Source: Hippopus hippopus (lineage: Eukaryota; Mollusca; Bivalvia; Cardiida; Cardiidae). Taken from it: 64,000 nt of DNA. The stretch spans positions 10,396,777 through 10,460,776 of the forward strand of contig OX328106.1 of the NCBI GenBank assembly GCA_946811185.2, written 5' to 3'. How positions within the stretch are numbered: the stretch's first letter is position 1; the number at the start of each line of letters is the position of its first letter. The position numbers and the translations under genes are program-made. Below, one piece after another: positions 59,748 through 64,000 of this stretch. Under the pieces are notes generated by a model, which was not told the DNA's origin, searched no databases, and saw nothing but the letters and a program-made list of their open reading frames with translations.

Positions 59748-60644
59748 ATGAATTCGTTTTATGTTACTCTACCTAGCGATAGTTCCATAAACATTTATCC
59801 GAACAACACACAGTGCTGTTTTAAAGTTCATTTACCAAAGACAGTTCATATTGATAGGGAAAATTGGGAAGTTGCATTAGTTCAACTTATTACCCCCTCT
59901 CAGTTTTTAAACGTGAGTGAACAAGAAGCAAAGTTCGAAATCATAACTGCAGATAACGGTTTATACAATGCAATAGCAGCGGTAGATAAAAAAAGAGATA
60001 ATATGCAGATAACTGTATTAAGGCGAGACGATAAAGGTAGAGCAGAAAAATGGTCAATTCTATTTACTTTTCCACCGGGTAGTTACACTTTACCAAAGCA
60101 TATTATAGAGGTGGTCGATGAATTGGTTCAAAATAACCTATCGGGTATCCTTCAAAAGAATTCAATGCTACTGTCTATTAGCTATTCAACCTCATCCAAA
60201 CGTCCGAAACTTGCAATGAGAAATATTACAAAAACCGGAATCAAATTCCATTCATCGCTGTTTTTAAAACTGGGAGGATCGCCAGAATTTCAACAGGAGG
60301 TGATTTATCCGGGTAGAAGATTTTTAAATGCATTTAAATACACTCCTAACATTGATGCTGGCTACAACCATCTGTTTGTTTATTCAGATATTGCTGAACA
60401 CACTATGGTGGGTGATACTTTTGCTCCCATACTTCGTGTTTTACCGTTCAAACCAACCGAATCAGTTGAAAATAATTATGAAGCCCAACATATCAACCAT
60501 GATATTACATTACCGCATTATATCCCCGTTTCGAAATCTGATTTCGATACTATTCACATTCAAATAACAGGGGATTCTGGCATATCGTTTCATTTCATTA
60601 ATGGTAAGACAATCGTCAAGTTACATTTCAGACAGAAAAAATAA
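59748..60644 (+). CDS. Penton-like minor capsid protein
   Basis: The start at 59748 is chosen because it opens NSFYVTLPSDSSINIYPNN, the usual beginning of the family. The 298-residue protein includes NWEVALVQLITPSQF, FTFPPGSYTLPKHI and a conserved end (HIQITGDSGISFHFINGKTI, then LHFR). This is the single jelly-roll minor capsid protein expected at the vertices. The frame is intact, unlike the corresponding gene of element 1. It precedes the pVI-like and major capsid genes, the standard late cluster. Confidence 0.82.
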   Translation: MNSFYVTLPSDSSINIYPNNTQCCFKVHLPKTVHIDRENWEVALVQLITPSQFLNVSEQEAKFEIITADNGLYNAIAAVDKKRDNMQITVLRRDDKGRAEKWSILFTFPPGSYTLPKHIIEVVDELVQNNLSGILQKNSMLLSISYSTSSKRPKLAMRNITKTGIKFHSSLFLKLGGSPEFQQEVIYPGRRFLNAFKYTPNIDAGYNHLFVYSDIAEHTMVGDTFAPILRVLPFKPTESVENNYEAQHINHDITLPHYIPVSKSDFDTIHIQITGDSGISFHFINGKTIVKLHFRQKK

Positions 60645-60684
60645 AAAATATTTGAAATAATTAAACTGATACATTGACAAAAAA

Positions 60685-61065
60685 ATGCTACCAGTTTATC
60701 GTGGCGTAAAACATCAGTATGGGTATGGATTAGGTTCCCTATTTAGATCAGCACTTAAAACAGTGACTCCATTGCTTAAACCCTTGGTCAAATCTGGTTT
60801 TAATGCTATAAAAAAAGAAGGAATCAAACAAGGAATACGTGCAGCAGAAGATATCTTTTTACGTGGTAAAAACCCTAAAAAAGTTGCAGTCTCGCGAGGA
60901 AAACAATCTGTTCATAATTTAGCACAGCAGTTAATACCTGGGATAAAAAAACGAAAATCACAAAAGACACGTCATTTATCTTCTCGATCTCGCAGGGGCA
61001 AGATCATTAATAAAAGACAAAGAAATCATTACACTAGACCAAGACCTCTTGATATATTTGATTGA
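60685..61065 (+). CDS. pVI/pX-like basic minor virion protein
   Basis: The 126-residue basic protein opens LPVYRGVKHQYGYGLGSLFR, has an amphipathic helix (LKTVTPLLKPLVKSGFNAIK) and a very basic C-terminus with RSRRGK. The Tyr-Gly-x-Gly-Leu-Phe opening followed by an amphipathic helix is typical of Polinton proteins that resemble adenovirus membrane-lytic protein VI or core protein X. It lies directly before the major capsid gene. The frame is intact. Confidence 0.65.
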   Translation: MLPVYRGVKHQYGYGLGSLFRSALKTVTPLLKPLVKSGFNAIKKEGIKQGIRAAEDIFLRGKNPKKVAVSRGKQSVHNLAQQLIPGIKKRKSQKTRHLSSRSRRGKIINKRQRNHYTRPRPLDIFD

Positions 61066-61097
61066 GAAAAAATCTTTTGAAAAATCTTTTTTCGAAA

Positions 61098-62405
61098 ATG
61101 ATGCAAAACGGATCTTGCGAATGCAGTAAATCAGAACTCAATGTTCTTTCTGTACCACCTACATTGACAACATTGCAAGAAAGCCAATGGGTTGAACATT
61201 TTCCAATATCATCTTTGACAAACAATTCACCGATAGAATTCATCATACCACCTCAAACCGAACATTGGACAGATTTGTCACAATCGTATTTGTATATCAA
61301 ATTCAAAATCGTCAAAGCAGATGGTAGCAATTTAGATGCCGGTTCAAATGTAGCCCCTGTAAACAATTTCATGCACAGTATGTTTAGCAGTGTCGATTTG
61401 TATCTAAATAATAAACTAATCAACAGTAATTCAGACACCTATCCATACAGAGCATATATCGAAAATCTTCTGTCATATAGTGCCGACTGCAAGACTACGT
61501 TTTTGAAAGCTGGTGTACTTTGGGTCGAAGACACCAGTGGTCAATTCGGAGCACTCAACCACGATGGGGATAATGAAGAATTACGAGAAAGAATCGGTGT
61601 AATCACACTAAGCAGAACTGCAGAGCTTTTCGGACGATTGCATCTTGATCTATTTCAGCAAGAAAAATATTTACCTAACGGAGTTGAAATCAGACTTAGA
61701 TTAAACAGAGTCTCATCAAACTTTTGTCTTACGGGAGGTACTGGTGCACCAGCTGCAAAAATTGTACTGGAAACAGTCAGTCTGCATGTGCGAAATGTTG
61801 AATTGTTACCTGTTGTTGTGAATGATCTAAATCGAATTATCTCTCAGCAAAACATGAAAATTCCTATCCGCAGAGTAGAAGTAAAGACTTTTACCATCGG
61901 CAATGGACTTCAGTCTAAAGTTGAAGATCATTGGTTTCAAGGCCAGCTTCCGAAACGTGTTTTCATTGCAATGGTAACAAATGCTAGTTATAATGGAGGT
62001 TATGATACCAATCCATTTTTCTTTCAACATTTCAATCTGTCAAACATAGATGTATCATGTAATGGTCACAGTATTCATAACAGACCCTTTGAGCCTGACT
62101 TTGAAAATGGCTTGTATTTGAAATCATATTTGTCAATGTATCAGGCTGTCTCAGCCTTTGGACTCAATAAATCATTTGATATTGCCAAAGAAGATTATGC
62201 TGGTGGATACTGTTTGTGGGGCTACGATTTGACAGCTGATCAAGGCAGTGAAGAAGGTCAACTTCATCCTATAAAAACTGGAAGTCTTCGAATTGAGCTT
62301 CAATTCGCCCAAGCCTTGGTAACAGTGATCAACGTTATTGTTTTTGCTGAATTTGACAATCAGATCGAAATCAACAGTTTGAGAGAAATCATCACAGATT
62401 ACTAA
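61098..62405 (+). CDS. Major capsid protein, double jelly roll (hexon-like)
   Basis: The start at 61098 (ATGATG) avoids overlap with the upstream gene. The 435-residue protein shows the Polinton MCP pattern: SELNVLSVPPTLTTLQES, PIEFIIPPQTEHWTDLSQSY, MHSMFSSVDLYLNNKLI, TYPYRAYIENLLSYS, and later GRLHLDLFQQEKYLPNGVEI and FNLSNIDVSCNGH. It forms trimeric capsomers with two jelly rolls per subunit. The frame is intact. A histone-type stem-loop lies 28 bases after the stop (62433-62448), not a standard polyadenylation signal. Confidence 0.9.
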   Translation: MMQNGSCECSKSELNVLSVPPTLTTLQESQWVEHFPISSLTNNSPIEFIIPPQTEHWTDLSQSYLYIKFKIVKADGSNLDAGSNVAPVNNFMHSMFSSVDLYLNNKLINSNSDTYPYRAYIENLLSYSADCKTTFLKAGVLWVEDTSGQFGALNHDGDNEELRERIGVITLSRTAELFGRLHLDLFQQEKYLPNGVEIRLRLNRVSSNFCLTGGTGAPAAKIVLETVSLHVRNVELLPVVVNDLNRIISQQNMKIPIRRVEVKTFTIGNGLQSKVEDHWFQGQLPKRVFIAMVTNASYNGGYDTNPFFFQHFNLSNIDVSCNGHSIHNRPFEPDFENGLYLKSYLSMYQAVSAFGLNKSFDIAKEDYAGGYCLWGYDLTADQGSEEGQLHPIKTGSLRIELQFAQALVTVINVIVFAEFDNQIEINSLREIITDY

Positions 62406-62432
62406 CTTCGGAAAAATTACATCAGAAAAAAC

Positions 62433-62448
62433 AGCCCTTTTCAGAGCT
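62433..62448 (+). terminator. Histone-type 3' stem-loop after the major capsid gene
   Basis: CAGAAAAAAC, then AGCCCTTTTCAGAGCT, then AAGAGAAG. The stem has one A/C mismatch; the loop and A-rich 5' flank match the histone type. The GAGCT half is the usual histone form (CAGAGC). It lies between the stop at 62405 and the next ATG at 62466. Confidence 0.6.
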
Positions 62449-62465
62449 AAGAGAAGTAAAAAACA

Positions 62466-62927
62466 ATGCAAGGACTCAGATTTGCTATATCACTGAGAGA
62501 AGAAGCAGAAAAAGTGAAATATCACACTTCAAAATGCATCTCTACTCGGAAAAATGACATTCACAATAGCTTCGAAAAACATATGATTGAAGAAATAAAA
62601 AATCTTATTGCCAGTGAAGTTCGCAACCAGTGTTACGGATGTCAAGTGGATCACCCCAGTCAAATACAGCACGAACTGTGTTTATTCAAGAACAGACAAG
62701 AACATACAGATATGTTCATAGAAAAAGCTATGATGGAATTAAATCCATACAAAATCATGGAAAAATGGTATCCTGAACTAATGGAGATGAAACTCGATGA
62801 CAGTGACTATGTGGAAGCCTACAGATTATGGCAAAATATAAAACAAAACATTTTATCTGAAATCACGGAGTCGTGCTTACAATACTGGTGTGACAAAGTA
62901 AAACAATCCTGGGAAGAAAGTGACTAA
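62466..62927 (+). CDS. Conserved Polinton protein with CYGC / DHPSQ motif
   Basis: The 153-residue, mostly helical protein has a conserved NQCYGCQVDHPSQIQHELCL block (about residues 57-77). The Cys/His spacing could bind one zinc ion. The block recurs in Polintons and adintoviruses at this position near the capsid and protease genes. The function is unknown. The frame is intact and ends 11 bases before the protease ATG. Confidence 0.62.
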   Translation: MQGLRFAISLREEAEKVKYHTSKCISTRKNDIHNSFEKHMIEEIKNLIASEVRNQCYGCQVDHPSQIQHELCLFKNRQEHTDMFIEKAMMELNPYKIMEKWYPELMEMKLDDSDYVEAYRLWQNIKQNILSEITESCLQYWCDKVKQSWEESD

Positions 62928-62938
62928 GAAAAAACGTG

Positions 62939-63448
62939 ATGTATACTTCTGAAATTCAATACATATTGGATCACGGAACCTGGATAAAAAATCTACAGGC
63001 GAAAGTCTGTGCAAAAGACCAGTTACCTCGACAAAAACCCGAACATGTGAAAGCTTACATTGTGAATACAGAGAGATCAGATAGACCAGGAGAACACTGG
63101 GTGGCAGTGATATTTGATAATAATGACAATGTGCTATACTTTGACCCGTATGGACTACCACCACTTGAGCCAGAAATCATTAACTTTTTAAACAATCATT
63201 CTTCAACGTGGAGATACAATCGACAAACTCTTCAGAGTCTACAGGGTAAAGTTTGCGGACTTTACTGTATCTTTGTATTGGATGCTGTTGCTAGAGGATA
63301 CAATATACAGAAATATCTTCAACAGAAATTCCTCTCGACGGAACACCATCGAAACGATCGAGATGTATCATTGTGGTTTAATCAACACTATGGAATTCTA
63401 TACAAGAAAATTTCAGAGACTCAATCCCCACAAACAGTGAAAAAATGA
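62939..63448 (+). CDS. Adenain-like capsid maturation cysteine protease
   Basis: Start at 62939 is chosen over the GTG at 62936. The 170-residue protein has His53 (GEHWVAV), Asp69 (LYFDPYG) and Cys106 (KVCGLYC), with Gln102 near the oxyanion position. It is slightly longer than the element 1 enzyme. Expected role: cleavage of capsid and core precursors during maturation. The frame is intact. The 3' region has a polyadenylation cassette. Confidence 0.9.
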   Translation: MYTSEIQYILDHGTWIKNLQAKVCAKDQLPRQKPEHVKAYIVNTERSDRPGEHWVAVIFDNNDNVLYFDPYGLPPLEPEIINFLNNHSSTWRYNRQTLQSLQGKVCGLYCIFVLDAVARGYNIQKYLQQKFLSTEHHRNDRDVSLWFNQHYGILYKKISETQSPQTVKK

Positions 63449-63454
63449 TCTTCT

Positions 63455-63565
63455 TTTTGTTAACAGTTCATTGTGAATATTTCATTTTTGTCTTTTTTAC
63501 AGTTCATTGTAAAATATGCTCATTGTAAATATGTTCATTGTTCAGTTCTGTTCAATAAAAAAGTT
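63455..63565 (+). terminator. Repetitive 3' region with AATAAA signal
   Basis: TTCATTGTGAATATTTCATT, TACAGTTCATTGTAAAATAT and TGCTCATTGTAAATATG repeat, then ATTGTTCAGTTCTGTTCAAT leads into AATAAA (63554-63559). It closely resembles 54958-55140. Confidence 0.65.
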
Positions 63566-63704
63566 CAAAAACAATAGAGTTCTTCATTCTGTTTTTCCCA
63601 AAGACTTGTTCTGTCTACATTTTTCCCCATACATCGGGTCATAACTTTTTGCTATATTAGCATGAAACGTAGGATGGGAAAAAATGTATCTGCTTTCCGC
63701 CAGG

Positions 63705-63756
63705 TCCGAGCTCTTTAAAAATTTTCAATCCTCCTGTAAGCGTATAAAACCCAGCG
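63705..63756 (+). promoter_or_regulatory. TATA promoter matching the 48.6 kb promoter
   Basis: GGTCCGAGCTCTTTAAAAAT precedes TTTTCAATCCTCCTGTAAGC and GTATAAAACCCAGCG (TATAAAA at 63743). The match with the minus-strand promoter at 48.6 kb runs over about 60 bases, including the CCATACATTCA that follows. Confidence 0.7.
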
Positions 63757-63837
63757 ATATTTCCATACATTCACCATTTTTACTCTCAGTTCTCGAGCAG
63801 TTCAGAAGCAGTATCAATAATCGGAAGCAGTATCAAT

Positions 63838-64000
63838 ATGGAGGAGATAAATTATCAACTACGTGAGGCTCTCCGAGTCTATTTGAATGCCGGTCAGCAG
63901 ATATTGCTACTAAACACTCATATCATAGGAGAGGAGGAACAAAGACAACTACAACGTATAACACAGCCATACAAAGATCTCGGCGAAAGATTAGTTCAGC
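63838..64000 (+). CDS. Start of a helical protein, cut by the window edge
   Basis: The ATG at 63838 follows two GAAGCAGTATCAATA leader units and a TATA promoter. The 54 visible codons are open and helix-forming (NYQLREALRVYLNAGQQILL, then EEEQRQLQRITQ). There is no domain yet; by its promoter it may belong with the coiled-coil gene at 47876. The rest lies outside the window. Confidence 0.6.
   Translation, partial: MEEINYQLREALRVYLNAGQQILLLNTHIIGEEEQRQLQRITQPYKDLGERLVQ

Overview
The window is eukaryotic DNA that carries parts of two different Maverick/Polinton elements (integrating, adenovirus-like DNA transposons/viruses) separated by about 31 kb of repeat-packed host sequence. The host is a metazoan. 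Dense short palindromic MITEs, tRNA-derived SINEs and Tc1-type transposons suggest a marine invertebrate, most likely a bivalve mollusc, but the species is inferred only from general character.

Element 1 (position 1 to about 15.4-16.2 kb; its left end lies outside the window) is very AT-rich and compact. It encodes a RING protein, a phage-fibre-like repeat protein, an adenain-like protease, a chromodomain integrase, a zinc-ribbon/phospholipase A2-like protein, a packaging ATPase, a penton-like minor capsid protein, small core/membrane proteins, two dUTPase-like paralogues, a double-jelly-roll major capsid protein, a SAP/NUMOD-like protein and a protein-primed DNA polymerase B. It has its own control signals: TATATAAAA boxes that abut start codons, and perfect 12-16 bp stem-loops at gene ends. 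Several genes are broken, mostly by frameshifts in or near A-runs. Repeats at 15.4-16.2 kb probably belong to its terminal region.

The middle (about 16.2-47.4 kb) has no convincing host gene. It holds at least fourteen copies of one hairpin MITE, about nine copies of a second MITE family, several copies of a third, two tRNA-derived SINE families, a 1.57-kb Tc1 element with a broken DD34E transposase, a second decayed Tc1/mariner fragment, a nested 1.47-kb foldback element with 8-bp target duplications, minisatellites and microsatellites.

Element 2 (about 47.4 kb to beyond the right edge) is a classical Polinton: coiled-coil basic protein, zinc-ribbon protein, tandem zinc-knuckle protein, PolB, ATPase, basic core proteins, integrase, two-TM protein, minor capsid, pVI-like protein, major capsid, a CxxC protein, adenain-like protease, and the start of a further gene. 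Its lesions are mainly single in-frame stops. Three of its genes, including the major capsid gene, end in stem-loops that closely match the metazoan histone mRNA 3' stem-loop, while others end in AATAAA polyadenylation signals. This suggests two classes of transcript, one possibly tied to S phase. That, and the palindrome-marked gene ends of Element 1, are the most interesting observations here.
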